64,000 nucleotides of DNA from QAMX01 sp964448855 (GCA_964448855.1 CAYUXI010000013.1:1-64000); one strand, 5' to 3'; positions 8,170 through 17,350 are shown, counted from the stretch's first letter. The notes: a model not told the origin generated them from the letters alone. A program made the numbers and translations.

Positions 8170-8916
8170 TCAGGCATAGCGGTACAGGTTTTCCCGGCCG
8201 CTCCGGCCAACGCACGAAACGGCCTGCATGGAGACGAGCAGGTTCAGCGCCTGCTGGGCATCGCGTCGGCGGATATGCGCCGCAGCGGCCAGAACGGCGC
8301 TGGTAAACGGTTCCTCCATCCCCTGCGGCAGCAGGGCTGCATAGTCGGCGGGTGTGCGCAGGGCGATGACGGAGCGCAGCGCGGTGGGGATTTTTTCATA
8401 GCGCGTTGCGTGGCGTTTTCGCGTTTCGCCGGTTCCATCCAGCAATCGGTATTCGTCCAGCGTCAAGCAGACGAGATCGACCGTCAGCCCCGGCATTTGC
8501 AGCCGGGATTTGAGCGCACAGAGCTCCGACAGCGCCTCCAGCGGCTTGCCGTGGAGGCGGGAGCGCCTCGTTTCCACAACCTCCCCGCTCGTCGGCTCCA
8601 GCCAGAGGATGCGCGCATCGGTCACCACCGGGCAGACGATTCGAACATCCGTCACCGGCAAAAAGGCGTCCAGCTTCCGCGCCAGCCGGTGCAGCTGTGC
8701 CGTCTGGATTTCCACGGCGCACGTTTCCGTCAAGGCATCCGTCACGTAGCCCTGCAGCTTGCGTTCGTGGCGCGTCTCGTCCGGCTCATAGAAGTATTTC
8801 AGCGTGAGGTGCAGCGTTTTTTCGCCGAGAGAGCCAATCCCGTTTTCGCCGCGCTGCGCCTCGGCGGCGCGGAGGCAGGCTTCCGCAAACGATTGCTGCT
8901 GTTCCGTCTCAGTCAA
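8170..8916 (-). CDS. Conserved protein of unknown function, possible nuclease-like fold
   Basis: I do not recognise this 248-residue protein with certainty. Its N-terminal half reads LGEKTLHLTLKYFYEPDE, then DALTETCAVEIQTAQLHRL. The spacing of acidic residues followed by E-I-Q-T is reminiscent of a PD-(D/E)XK nuclease core, and the second half looks like a mixed helical domain. The start is TTG at 8916, chosen because AAGGAG lies nine bases upstream. An ATG six bases earlier would give only four codons in another frame. It is convergent with the alpha-galactosidase gene and follows spoIIE in the same direction. The nuclease idea is tentative. Confidence 0.7.
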   Translation of the reverse strand: MTETEQQQSFAEACLRAAEAQRGENGIGSLGEKTLHLTLKYFYEPDETRHERKLQGYVTDALTETCAVEIQTAQLHRLARKLDAFLPVTDVRIVCPVVTDARILWLEPTSGEVVETRRSRLHGKPLEALSELCALKSRLQMPGLTVDLVCLTLDEYRLLDGTGETRKRHATRYEKIPTALRSVIALRTPADYAALLPQGMEEPFTSAVLAAAAHIRRRDAQQALNLLVSMQAVSCVGRSGRENLYRYA

Positions 8917-9009
8917 GGGTCATGGCTCCTTCCCGTTTTTTTGGATATCCGCCCTTGATTATACCACATTTTGCCGCATTTGAAAAGGGATTCCGTGCGT
9001 TTTTCCGGT

Positions 9010-11334
9010 TTATGTGACCGGCAGCTCGTGATCGGTATAATGCAGCACGATCACGGTGCGATCGTCGCCGTTGTCGTCCGTTTTCGCCATCCGCAGCAGC
9101 AGCTCGGACAGCTCCCGCGGATTGTCGCAGTGCAGCTTTTTCAGGCAGCTGCAAAATTCCTCCGGCGGTTGACCCGCCAGGACACCGTCGCTGGTCAGGA
9201 CGATCAGGTCGCCCGGCGTGAGTGCTGTCCGCGTCACACTGATTTCCTCCATCGACGGCTTGCCGCCCAGAATGCGGACGTGGTAGGTGCTCCCGCATTT
9301 GCGCCGGAGGAAGGTCGGTGCGGCGCGATATTTGATCGTGTGGAGCTCGCCGGTTTTCGGGTGCACCACAGCAATGTCCATTGTTGCAAAATTGTCGCCG
9401 TCTGAGCGAATCTGCACGGAGGAGCGGATGATATCGACAGCCTGTCCCGGCTCGATGCCCGCTCTGAGAAAGCTCTCCAGCAGCTTCACCGTTCGCACGG
9501 CCTCCTCCCGCGCTTCCGTCCCGCTGCCCATGCCGTCGCAGAGCACCACGTACATACTGCCGTCCTTCCCGGTGAAATACGTCCCACAGTCGCCGCTGAT
9601 GCGTTCTCCGCGCTTTTTCTCGGCGGTTGCACCGATTTGGCAGGAGCACTCCGGGCGTTCGGAAAAGGTCATGCAGGAGAGGTGCCGTCCTTCCAGCTGC
9701 TCCGGCATCGCCATCCGCACGCCGCTGATGCGGCTGATGGCATCTGCCAGCTCTTCGCCGCGGCCGTTCAGCGTCCGTAGATTCGTCCCGCACAGCTCGA
9801 CGTGCAGGCGATCCTCGCCGTCCCGGTAGGCAATCACCTCGGCCACTGCGCCGTATTCCGCCGTCAGGCGCTTCAGCTCCGCTTCCAACTTCGCCTCAAA
9901 CTGCGGTTCATTTGACAGCTCCACCGCCTCCGCATCCAGCAGCGCCGACAGTTGGCCGTACTGCCGGGAGAGGAGCGCACGGTTGTCGCGGTACTCCCCT
10001 TTTCGGATGTGCCGCTCCCGTCCGGCGCGAATGGCGAGCGTCAGGCAGGCGCAGACATCGTCCAGCCGCGGGCAGCGCGTGCGGACGCTTTCACAGAAAT
10101 CCGTCGGCTCCGCACGGCCACGACCCATCATGGCACGAAAGCCCGACGCCATTTCCCGGATGCAGCCTGTCCGGTTGTCGCAGCGGCCGCAGGAGGCCTC
10201 CAAGCCCTCCGCCAGCCAATCCGTTTCCTGCGCGTTCTCGCACGTCTGGGCGGGCTCCATGGTCTTCGCCAGATCATCATAGGCACCCGCCAGACTTTGC
10301 AGCCTGGCCTGCATATGGCGGCGGATGTGGGCATCCGCGCCGCTGTGGTCGGTTGACATTTTACTGATCGGGCAGTGGAGCCACGCATCCGGCAGGAGTG
10401 CGAAGGCGGCTGCGCCGACGGCCGCTTCGATCACAGCACCGATCGACTGCGCTTCCGTCGGAAGGAGCAGAATGGCCGCGCCGTGGACGACGACGACTGT
10501 CAGCGCTGCTGCCATGCGACCGCCGCGGATGCTCCATCCGGCAGTGAGGCCGCCGAGCGCATACAACGCCGTGCAGAGCGGAACACCGGAGCCGGTCAAA
10601 TCCATGGTCAGGCCGATGGCCAGCCCCGCAACGGTTCCGCCGTAGGCTCCGGCTGCATACGCGGCGGTGAGCACCAGTGCGACGGCGGCCATGCAGCCGA
10701 TGCGAAGCGACAGGCTGCCGATGGAAAAGCCCGGCAGCGCTGCGCCGCAGAGGGCCAGCAGAACGAGCTGCGCGAGGAACTCTTTTTCCGCATCGAGCGC
10801 ACCGGGCACGCGGCGGTTGGAGCCGTGGAGCGCCGTAGCGAACACGAGTGCTGCGGCCATGGAGAGCATCAGCTCTGCGAGATCGAGCAGCAGAGCCAGC
10901 GCACCGCCGCCCGAGGTCAGGTGCCAGACCATCCCCGTCAGGCCAATCGCCAGTCCGGTCGAGAGCATGGCAAAAAGCGGTGTACGCGTTCGGAACACCT
11001 GTCGCAGCGTCAGCTTGAGCATCATGGCGATCAGCGCGGCGGCCAGGTAGCGGATGCTGTCGATGCGGTTCCAGGCGGCGCAGGTGCCGATCAGAACGCC
11101 CGCCGCTGTCGCCAGCAGCCGTTTGTTTTTCTGCTGTGCCTGCAAAAACGACACGCCGAACGGTGCGCGGCTGCCGTAGATGATGGTCTGTGCCAGCAGG
11201 AAGCCGCCGGCCGCAGCCAGGCAGAGCGCCAGCACCTCCCGCTGTCCGGGCATCCGCTGTCCGGGCATCCGCTGTCCGGGCATCCGCTGTTCGCGTCCTT
11301 CTGTCGTGTTCGGGTCAAATTCCAAGAGTTTCAT
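9010..11334 (-). CDS. spoIIE: Stage II sporulation protein E (SpoIIE)
   Basis: SpoIIE is the polar-septum phosphatase that dephosphorylates SpoIIAA and so releases sigma-F in the forespore. The 774-residue protein has a block of about ten membrane spans (roughly residues 35-330), a central regulatory region, and a C-terminal PP2C domain with CDGMGSG near residue 595 and a later LTSDGV motif. Three tandem RMPGQ units precede the first membrane span (15-bp DNA repeats at 11241-11285). The ATG at 11334 follows AGGAAGG. It shows that the organism has the endospore programme. Confidence 0.95.
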   Translation of the reverse strand: MKLLEFDPNTTEGREQRMPGQRMPGQRMPGQREVLALCLAAAGGFLLAQTIIYGSRAPFGVSFLQAQQKNKRLLATAAGVLIGTCAAWNRIDSIRYLAAALIAMMLKLTLRQVFRTRTPLFAMLSTGLAIGLTGMVWHLTSGGGALALLLDLAELMLSMAAALVFATALHGSNRRVPGALDAEKEFLAQLVLLALCGAALPGFSIGSLSLRIGCMAAVALVLTAAYAAGAYGGTVAGLAIGLTMDLTGSGVPLCTALYALGGLTAGWSIRGGRMAAALTVVVVHGAAILLLPTEAQSIGAVIEAAVGAAAFALLPDAWLHCPISKMSTDHSGADAHIRRHMQARLQSLAGAYDDLAKTMEPAQTCENAQETDWLAEGLEASCGRCDNRTGCIREMASGFRAMMGRGRAEPTDFCESVRTRCPRLDDVCACLTLAIRAGRERHIRKGEYRDNRALLSRQYGQLSALLDAEAVELSNEPQFEAKLEAELKRLTAEYGAVAEVIAYRDGEDRLHVELCGTNLRTLNGRGEELADAISRISGVRMAMPEQLEGRHLSCMTFSERPECSCQIGATAEKKRGERISGDCGTYFTGKDGSMYVVLCDGMGSGTEAREEAVRTVKLLESFLRAGIEPGQAVDIIRSSVQIRSDGDNFATMDIAVVHPKTGELHTIKYRAAPTFLRRKCGSTYHVRILGGKPSMEEISVTRTALTPGDLIVLTSDGVLAGQPPEEFCSCLKKLHCDNPRELSELLLRMAKTDDNGDDRTVIVLHYTDHELPVT
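11241..11290. repeat. 15-bp tandem repeat inside spoIIE
   Basis: The unit gctgtccgggcatcc occurs three times without change (11241-11255, 11256-11270, 11271-11285), followed by a partial fourth copy. It encodes RMPGQ repeats in frame. Such exact in-frame repeats can change copy number by slippage, altering the cytoplasmic N-terminal arm of SpoIIE. Confidence 0.9.
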
Positions 11335-11390
11335 AGGGTGGTCTGTCCTTCCTGACAATGCTTTTGTATCGGGCGATGGCCCGCCTGTAT

Positions 11391-11425
11391 ATCATACCGT
11401 CCGGGTGGGGGTATTTTTTGTCGCA
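11391..11425 (-). promoter_or_regulatory. Possible Spo0A-type promoter of spoIIE
   Basis: On the minus strand a -10-like TATGAT (11396-11391) lies before spoIIE. A TGCGACA heptamer (11425-11419), one mismatch from the reversed Spo0A box TTCGACA, sits near the -35 position, and a second one-mismatch box lies at 11471-11477. In Bacillus spoIIE is Spo0A-activated, so the placement is suggestive only. Confidence 0.3.
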
Positions 11426-11491
11426 TTGGACAGACCGATTCTTTTTTCGCCGTCGGTTCTTTTTCGAAAATCCGACACATTCCAGCATTTG

Positions 11492-11533
11492 AAAACGCCG
11501 CATTCCATCTCGTTCGATCGAATGCGGCGTTTT
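11492..11533 (-). terminator. Rho-independent terminator after rlmH
   Basis: A 13-base stem (AAAACGCCGCATT, 11492-11504, with its complement at 11521-11533) surrounds a 16-base loop. On the minus strand the stem ends in TTTT just after the rlmH stop. Confidence 0.85.
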
Positions 11534-11544
11534 TATGCATCTGT

Positions 11545-12018
11545 TTACTTATGATATTTGCGGTGGTTCAGAATGGCAAAGGCGCGATAGAGCTGCTCCA
11601 GCGCCATGACACGCGCCAGGTGGTGCGGAAACGTCATTTTGGACATGGACAGCAGCCAGCCTGCTCGCTGCTTCAGGCGCGGACTGAGGCCGTTGGAGCC
11701 GCCGATCACGAGGCACAGGCGGCTGTCACCGCCGCTCGCCAGCGTGTCGATGCGGGCGGCGAAGGCTTCGCTCGCCAGCTGAGCGCCCTCCGGCGTCAGG
11801 ACAATCAGGAATGCGCCCTTTGGAATCGCCCGCTCGATGGCATCGCATTCCGCTTCCAGCGCAGGGGCGATTTCCGAATCGTTGTCCACCGGGCGCTCCG
11901 GCAGCTCCAGCACCGTGACGGCTGCGAAGGGGCGCAGGCGCTTCAGGTATTCCTCGCAGGCGGCCTGATAGTGCTTTTCCTTCAGCTTGCCGACACAGAT
12001 CAGTGTAACAGAGATCAT
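11545..12018 (-). CDS. rlmH: 23S rRNA (pseudouridine1915-N3)-methyltransferase RlmH
   Basis: RlmH is a small SPOUT-class enzyme that methylates pseudouridine 1915 in helix 69 of 23S rRNA on assembled ribosomes, using S-adenosylmethionine. The 157-residue length is exactly usual. The trefoil-knot motifs are present: LVIGGSNGLS in the middle and the C-terminal MTFPHHLARVMALEQLYRAFAI followed by NHRKYHK. Its ATG overlaps by one base the stop of the upstream DUF975 gene (TGATG), so translation is probably coupled. Confidence 0.97.
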   Translation of the reverse strand: MISVTLICVGKLKEKHYQAACEEYLKRLRPFAAVTVLELPERPVDNDSEIAPALEAECDAIERAIPKGAFLIVLTPEGAQLASEAFAARIDTLASGGDSRLCLVIGGSNGLSPRLKQRAGWLLSMSKMTFPHHLARVMALEQLYRAFAILNHRKYHK

Positions 12019-12887
12019 CAGTCGTGTTCCTCCGGTGCATCGGGCGGCGTATCCTCCGGGGATGTCCGGTTTCGATCATCCGCCGAGCGGACATATTCCG
12101 CATAGACGACCTGGGTCATCCGCATATACGGCATCAGGTAGAGCAGCGGCAAAAACATGAACAGTGCGCACATCAGGTACCATCCGGCGAAGCTGACGAT
12201 GCAGAGCACCCATTCCCACACATGGCCGCGCATGGCGCGCCACGAGCGCAGTGCGGCGGCAAACGGCCCCGCCTCCGGGTGGTCGAGAAAATAGTACGGT
12301 GTCAGCAGCAGGTGGATGGTGAAAAACGCGTAGACCAGCATACAGCCCAGTGAAACGGCGACGACGCGGCCATCGACGAGCGACCAGTTGACCATCGGCG
12401 ATGCAAAAGCGGTCAGCTGCTCCGACAGATCGGCCATCACAGCGTCCGCCGTATCGAGCAGCCAGCTGGCCGGGATGCTGTACAGCGCGAGGGAGATCAG
12501 GCCGGTCACGACGGTGTAGACGTAGTATTCCAGCACGCGCTTCAGCCGTTCGCCGTCGGAATACCAGAGGAAGACATCCATCACGCGTGGCTCCTGGCGG
12601 CGAAACGCCTTCAGCAGGAATTCGGCAATGCCCAGCGTCAGCGGCACCAGCAGGAAGCTGGTCAGGACGGTCAGCAGCGCGGAGGAAAGATCAAAGCGAT
12701 AGACCCAGATTTGCACCATGCAGGTCAGCCCGAATCTTTGCGTCAGGCCGGAAATCACCGTGGAGAGTGCGAAACCGGTCACCGTTTCCAAGGCGAGTAG
12801 GAAAACGATTTTGAACAGATACGGCGCCATGGCCGGTTTGGCCAGACCTTTTGCCGTTCGAATGACCTGTGAGCGTGGCAGTTTCAT
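12018..12887 (-). CDS. DUF975 family integral membrane protein
   Basis: This 289-residue protein has about five or six hydrophobic segments, including FKIVFLLALETVTGFAL, LTVLTSFLLVPLTLGIAEFLL, and VLCIVSFAGWYLMCALFMFLPLLYLMPY split over the C-terminal third. The layout and the LRSWRAMRGH(V/K) segment match the DUF975 family of Gram-positive bacteria, whose role is unknown. The ATG at 12887 begins the family-like MKLPRSQVI stretch. The best ribosome site (AAAGAAAGG) is about 17 bases upstream, which is rather far, so the start is less certain. It is co-transcribed with rlmH. Confidence 0.82.
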   Translation of the reverse strand: MKLPRSQVIRTAKGLAKPAMAPYLFKIVFLLALETVTGFALSTVISGLTQRFGLTCMVQIWVYRFDLSSALLTVLTSFLLVPLTLGIAEFLLKAFRRQEPRVMDVFLWYSDGERLKRVLEYYVYTVVTGLISLALYSIPASWLLDTADAVMADLSEQLTAFASPMVNWSLVDGRVVAVSLGCMLVYAFFTIHLLLTPYYFLDHPEAGPFAAALRSWRAMRGHVWEWVLCIVSFAGWYLMCALFMFLPLLYLMPYMRMTQVVYAEYVRSADDRNRTSPEDTPPDAPEEHD

Positions 12888-12958
12888 AGGGCGACTGATT
12901 TCATCCTTTCTTTGCGGGCTGCACGTTGTCATCAGACAGAGCCCGTGAACAAACACGC

Positions 12959-12987
12959 CCGTCCGACATGGTACGCACGTCGGACGG
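12959..12987 (-). terminator. Hairpin after the first VanW gene
   Basis: Nine-base arms CCGTCCGAC (12959-12967) and GTCGGACGG (12979-12987) form a hairpin directly downstream of the leftward VanW-domain gene that ends at 13008. The tail on the minus strand (GCGTGTTTG) is only partly T-rich. Confidence 0.6.
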
Positions 12988-13007
12988 GGTGGATGGATCG
13001 TTCCGGA

Positions 13008-14684
13008 TCAGATGCCCGGAGCGTTGGGATCATCGGTATCGACCGGCTCTGTCGGCTGCGGAGCCGTAGTCGTCTCCGGCGGATTGGTGGCCGGTGGTTC
13101 GGTCACCGGCGGCTCCGTGACAGGCGGTTCCGTTTCGCTGACAGCCGGGCCGACATAGGTCAGGCCGTTGTACGGGCTGTATTTGCTGGTGTTGACCTTG
13201 ACCTCCTGCTGGAGGACGCCATCGACGTAGATCTGCTTATACAGCTCCACCTTGTAGCCCGGCATACCGCTGCGCACTTTTTTCTGCGTGCCCGGTGCGA
13301 GGGTCGAATCCTCGACATATTTCATCGTCTGTTCGTAGGTTTCCAGAACGACGGACTTGAACTTGATTGTCCGGTTGGCTGCCCGCGACTCCTTCCCGTA
13401 GATGGAGACGGTCAGGGTGCCGTTGCTGGCTTTGGCCGAAATCCGGATAGGCTCATCGGTGTTGTTGCGGAAGACGTAGTCCAGAGAGCCGTAATAGAGG
13501 GTGGCGTCCATGCCGAGATCGACGTAGGAGACCTTGTAGGCGTGGACATAGCGGGAAATCTGATCCATTTCAGCGTACAGTGAGGCGACATAGAGCGTCG
13601 AGCTCACCTGGCAGATGCCGCCGCCGAGGCCCTCCTGCATCCCGCCGTTCTGGAAGACGGTCGCCGGTTTATAGCCCTTTTCCTTGGTTCGTTCGCCGAC
13701 GACGCGGTTGAAGGAGAAGGTCTGTCCCGGCAGGACAACGGATTCATGGATGGCGGCAGTGGCCAGGCCGACGTTGACCGTGCGGTTGGCTTCTGCGGGG
13801 TTATAATAGGTGATGCACTGTCCAAGCAGGTCTTTGAAATACTGGTTCGGGAGCGTTTCCGCCGTGACAGCCGGTTGAATTTCCTGCTTGAGGAATGTCT
13901 TTTCCGTCCAGGTACCATCGGTCAGCTCCTGACGAATCTGGTCGATATCGATGTCGTAGCCGATGACTTCCTTGACGATGATGGTATTGTTGTCGGCGTC
14001 CACGTCATAATAGGCGTCGGCGGGGGCGCAGTAGATCATGGTATACAGTTCGTCGAGGTTTGGCATTTCCGGCGCTTTCGAGATCGTCTTCAGCTCCAGC
14101 TCACCGGTCTGATGGTCAACCAGCGCATTGACGACCTTCTGGAAGGCTTCCTCTTTATCAACAGAGGTGTGCTCCGCGCCGCGGTGGAAGGTCACGCCGT
14201 TTTCCGTCAGCTCGTACTCGGTATCGGAGCCGGTATCGATGTTGGCGACCAGCTCGTCAATCCGTTTGATGATGTATTCCTCGTCCACGCCGGCGACGTC
14301 GCCCTTGATCGCCTGAATGGACTGATACTGGGCGATCAGCGACAGATCATAGCCCTTGCTTTTCATGTAGGCGGTCAGTGCGTCATAATCGACCGGGGCG
14401 TTTGCTTCATTGAGGCTGATTTTCACGGATGCACCGGCGGCTTTCACCGTCAGCGCCTGATCCTTCCGCGAATCCGTGATATAGCCCTTGACGAGCATTT
14501 CCACTTCGCTGCCGGCAATCGGCGTGGAGGACATGGAGGGATTTCCCGTGACGTCGGGCGGATCCTGAAACGTATCCTTCAGCTCACCGACCAGCCAGAT
14601 TCCCAGCAGAATCAGCAGGACGGCAGAAATGGCCAGCAGAACGATCAGCGTAATTTTTGGCATTGTCGTTTTCTTTTTGCTCAT
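13008..14684 (-). CDS. VanW family membrane-anchored protein (paralog 1)
   Basis: This 558-residue protein has a short cytoplasmic N-terminus, one membrane span (about residues 8-32), and a long extracellular part. The VanW domain is marked by FSFNRVVGERTKEKGY and GGGICQVSSTLY. Before it are two segments resembling the peptidoglycan-binding YoaR/PG_binding_4 domain. The C-terminus is a Pro/Thr/Glu-rich tail (TEPPVTEPP repeats), probably spanning the wall. VanW proteins accompany some vancomycin-resistance loci but their activity is unknown, and these housekeeping paralogs are common in Clostridia. The ATG at 14684 follows GGAG by five bases. A second VanW paralog lies at 17398. Confidence 0.9.
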   Translation of the reverse strand: MSKKKTTMPKITLIVLLAISAVLLILLGIWLVGELKDTFQDPPDVTGNPSMSSTPIAGSEVEMLVKGYITDSRKDQALTVKAAGASVKISLNEANAPVDYDALTAYMKSKGYDLSLIAQYQSIQAIKGDVAGVDEEYIIKRIDELVANIDTGSDTEYELTENGVTFHRGAEHTSVDKEEAFQKVVNALVDHQTGELELKTISKAPEMPNLDELYTMIYCAPADAYYDVDADNNTIIVKEVIGYDIDIDQIRQELTDGTWTEKTFLKQEIQPAVTAETLPNQYFKDLLGQCITYYNPAEANRTVNVGLATAAIHESVVLPGQTFSFNRVVGERTKEKGYKPATVFQNGGMQEGLGGGICQVSSTLYVASLYAEMDQISRYVHAYKVSYVDLGMDATLYYGSLDYVFRNNTDEPIRISAKASNGTLTVSIYGKESRAANRTIKFKSVVLETYEQTMKYVEDSTLAPGTQKKVRSGMPGYKVELYKQIYVDGVLQQEVKVNTSKYSPYNGLTYVGPAVSETEPPVTEPPVTEPPATNPPETTTAPQPTEPVDTDDPNAPGI

Positions 14685-14788
14685 ATGTTTTCTCCATCTG
14701 TCTACAGAAATGGGGTTCTCAGGCATCCATATTTCCGGGCGGCGAATGGCGCAGCGCCATAGGAGCCCTTTCCGGATGATACTCCTTT

Positions 14789-14817
14789 ATTATAGCAGTC
14801 TGCGGGCGGAAAATCAA
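14789..14817 (-). promoter_or_regulatory. Sigma-A promoter for VanW paralog 1
   Basis: On the minus strand TTGATT (14817-14812) and TATAAT (14794-14789) are 17 bp apart, about 100 bases before the ATG at 14684. The rest of the 14685-15021 interval holds only this promoter and the terminator at 14912-14940. Confidence 0.7.
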
Positions 14818-14911
14818 TGACAGTCCGCTTACAAACTGGATAATTTTTGGAAACAGCTGCAATTTCCGAACGGCAAGCCGTGTCACGGCGGTTCTCCGCC
14901 CGGACGGGAAA

Positions 14912-14940
14912 CCGCCCGGACAACAAAGCTGTCCGGGCGG
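14912..14940 (-). terminator. Hairpin after the sugar isomerase gene
   Basis: Eleven-base GC-rich arms (14912-14922 and 14930-14940) with a seven-base loop lie downstream of the leftward gene ending at 15022. On the minus strand the stem is followed by TTTCCC. Confidence 0.65.
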
Positions 14941-15021
14941 CGTTTGGATTCCGGTTTCGGTTTTGGCGGCGATCCGGTCAACGTGCGGTTGGAGAGGCGT
15001 TTTGACCGGGCGGTGAGGTGT

Positions 15022-15873
15022 TCAGCAGTCCGGTGTTTCGTCCATCAGAGCCGCGATTCTCCGGCCTCTTTCCAGTGCCTGACGCAGATAGGCGTCCTGA
15101 TCGAGTGCGGCATACCGGTCATGGGTGTTCCGACCCGGCTTTGCCTGGCTGCACAGCTCCATCATCAGGATGCCCTGATAGTGGGCGCGTTTCAGGCGTT
15201 TGCAGATACCGGCCCAGTCCGCCGTTCCGTCGAACGGCATCAGGTGGGCATCGTCCAGGAACGTCAGGACGGACGGATCCGTCATGCCGAGGTTGTCGTT
15301 CAGGTGGGTGCAGATGAGCTTATCGCCGTAGCGCGCCGGGACGTCCTCGGCGTGATTGTAGCAGAGCTCATGGCCGGTATCCCAGCAGAAGCCGACGGCG
15401 GGCGAATCGGCGAAGGCGTCGATGAGCGCCTGCAGGTAGTTGATGTGCTCGACGTTTTCGAAGGCCAGGCGCACCGGCGTCTCCTCTGCGGCCTTGATGA
15501 TGCGTTCAAACCGTTTCAGACCCAGAGCGGACGGCGGCGTATTGCGATCCATGCCGATGATCGGGTGCATGACCGCGATCGGGACATCGTTCTCCGCGCA
15601 GTCGTGGATGCAGCGAATCAGGACGGAGGCGAATTCGTCGCCGGCGTCCCCTTCATCCCACAGGGCGCTGCACGGGCCAAACGGCGCGTGGATGGATTGA
15701 TAGATCAGGCCAAGGGAGCGGATGCGCGCTGCCAGTGCGGCGACATCGGTTGTTTCATTCCAGTTCGTGAAGCAGGCATCAAAGCCCGCCCGTGCAATCG
15801 CGTCGATGGATTCTTCCGGTGTCTGAACATGGTATGCACCGGCATTGATTCCGATTTTCCAGGTTTCGCTCAT
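15022..15873 (-). CDS. Sugar phosphate isomerase/epimerase (xylose isomerase-like TIM barrel)
   Basis: This 283-residue protein starts WKIGINAGAYHVQTPEESI and carries family features of AP_endonuc_2/xylose-isomerase-like barrels: YQSIHAPFGPCS in the first half, LAFENVEH with a metal-binding Glu, CWDTGHELCYN, and a late CTHLNDN. These enzymes isomerise keto- or aldose sugars or myo-inositol derivatives with a divalent metal. The substrate is unknown. The ATG at 15873 lies ten bases after AAAGGAG. Two other proteins of this superfamily occur in the window (29074 and 47043), but they are quite divergent. Confidence 0.85.
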   Translation of the reverse strand: MSETWKIGINAGAYHVQTPEESIDAIARAGFDACFTNWNETTDVAALAARIRSLGLIYQSIHAPFGPCSALWDEGDAGDEFASVLIRCIHDCAENDVPIAVMHPIIGMDRNTPPSALGLKRFERIIKAAEETPVRLAFENVEHINYLQALIDAFADSPAVGFCWDTGHELCYNHAEDVPARYGDKLICTHLNDNLGMTDPSVLTFLDDAHLMPFDGTADWAGICKRLKRAHYQGILMMELCSQAKPGRNTHDRYAALDQDAYLRQALERGRRIAALMDETPDC

Positions 15874-15910
15874 AAAAGAATCATCTCCTTTGATTTCATT
15901 GATTTGTGAT

Positions 15911-17350
15911 TTAATACTGTCTGCCCCAGACCACCAGATGCTTGGCCGGTTTCCCGCAGCAGACGCAGACGTCGCCGATGGGCTCGCCGTCAAACGGGAT
16001 GCAGCGGCTCTTGACGCCGCCGGTTTCATCCTTCAGCTGGTTTTCGCAGGCTTCGTCGCCGCACCACATTCCGCGGATGAAGCCCGGATGGTTTTTGGCA
16101 AGATCCAGGAATTCATCGTGGTTGTGCGCATCGTGCGTTTTCTGGTGCAGATTGTCGAGTGCGCGCTGATACAGGCCGTCATGCACCGCTTTCAGCGCGT
16201 CAGCCACGGCTGTCTCCAGTTCATCCAGCGATACGGCGATTTTTTCGCGGTTGTCGCGGCGAACCAGAACGCAGGCGTTGTTTTCAATGTCACGCGGGCC
16301 GATTTCCAGACGCAGCGGGATGCCCTTCATCTCGCACTGGCTGAACTTCCAGCCGGCGGAGTTGTCGCTGACATCGACTGAGACGCGGAACGAACGGCTC
16401 AGGCGGGCGCGGAGCTCCTCCGCCTTTTCCAGAACGCCCGGCTTATGCGAGGCGATCGGCAGAATCATGACCTGAATCGGTGCGATGCCCGGCGGCAGAA
16501 TCAATCCGCTGTCGTCGCCGTGGGTCATAATGACGGCGCCGATCATCCGGGTGGAGACGCCCCAGGACGTCTGATGCGGATATTGCAGCTGGTTGTTCCG
16601 ATCGGAATAGGTGATCTCAAAGGCGCGGGCGAAGCCGTCACCGAAATAGTGCGAGGTACCGCCCTGCAGTGCGACGCCGTTGTGCATCATGGGCTCGATC
16701 GTGTAGGTTTCGACGGCACCGGCAAACTTCTCCTTGTCGGTTTTCCGGCCGGTAATTGCCGGAATGGCCAGCGTTTCGCGGTAGAAATCCTCATAGCACT
16801 TCAGCATCCGGAGCGTTTCTGCACGGGCTTCCTCTTCGGTTTCGTGCATGGTATGGCCTTCCTGCCACAGAAATTCCGAGGTGCGGAGGAAGGGGCGCGT
16901 CGTCTTCTCCCAGCGCACAACGCTGCACCACTGGTTATACAGCTTCGGCAGGTCGCGGTAGGAGTGAATGATATTCTTATAGTGTTCGCAGAACAGCGTT
17001 TCCGACGTCGGACGGACGCAGAGGCGTTCCGCCAGCTCCTGCTGGCCGCCGTGCGTGACCCACGCCACCTCCGGTGCAAAGCCCTCGACATGGTCTTTTT
17101 CCTTTTGCAGCAGGCTCTCCGGGATGAACATCGGCATATAGAGGTTCTCGTGTCCCATCTCCTTGAAGCGTCTGTCGAGATCATGCTGCATATTCTCCCA
17201 GATTGCGTAGCCATACGGGCGAATGACCATGCAGCCCTTGACGCCCGAATAGTCAGCCAGCTCGGCTTTTTTGACGACGTCTGTGTACCATTGCGCAAAA
17301 TCGACGTCCATCGACGTGATCTGCTCCACCATCTTTTTTTCCTGTGACAT
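15911..17350 (-). CDS. proS: Prolyl-tRNA synthetase (type 3, no editing insertion)
   Basis: ProS charges tRNA-Pro with proline in the cytoplasm. At 479 residues this is the short archaeal/eukaryotic-like class. The class II motifs follow one another directly (motif 2 around TTRPFLRTSEFLWQEGHT), without the about 180-residue editing domain of the E. coli enzyme. An anticodon-binding domain follows, then a C-terminal extension ending CVCCGKPAKHLVVWGRQY, a zinc-like element typical of this class. The ATG at 17350 lies after AAAGGACA. The gene follows VanW paralog 2 by 47 bases. Confidence 0.96.
   Translation of the reverse strand: MSQEKKMVEQITSMDVDFAQWYTDVVKKAELADYSGVKGCMVIRPYGYAIWENMQHDLDRRFKEMGHENLYMPMFIPESLLQKEKDHVEGFAPEVAWVTHGGQQELAERLCVRPTSETLFCEHYKNIIHSYRDLPKLYNQWCSVVRWEKTTRPFLRTSEFLWQEGHTMHETEEEARAETLRMLKCYEDFYRETLAIPAITGRKTDKEKFAGAVETYTIEPMMHNGVALQGGTSHYFGDGFARAFEITYSDRNNQLQYPHQTSWGVSTRMIGAVIMTHGDDSGLILPPGIAPIQVMILPIASHKPGVLEKAEELRARLSRSFRVSVDVSDNSAGWKFSQCEMKGIPLRLEIGPRDIENNACVLVRRDNREKIAVSLDELETAVADALKAVHDGLYQRALDNLHQKTHDAHNHDEFLDLAKNHPGFIRGMWCGDEACENQLKDETGGVKSRCIPFDGEPIGDVCVCCGKPAKHLVVWGRQY

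Noticed and set aside
11241..11290. Tandem repeat considered as a CRISPR array
   Set aside because: Units are contiguous with no spacers and keep the spoIIE reading frame.
13295..13325. GGGTCGAATCCTC stretch resembling a tRNA T-arm
   Set aside because: It lies inside the VanW coding sequence and no acceptor, D or anticodon arms can be folded around it.
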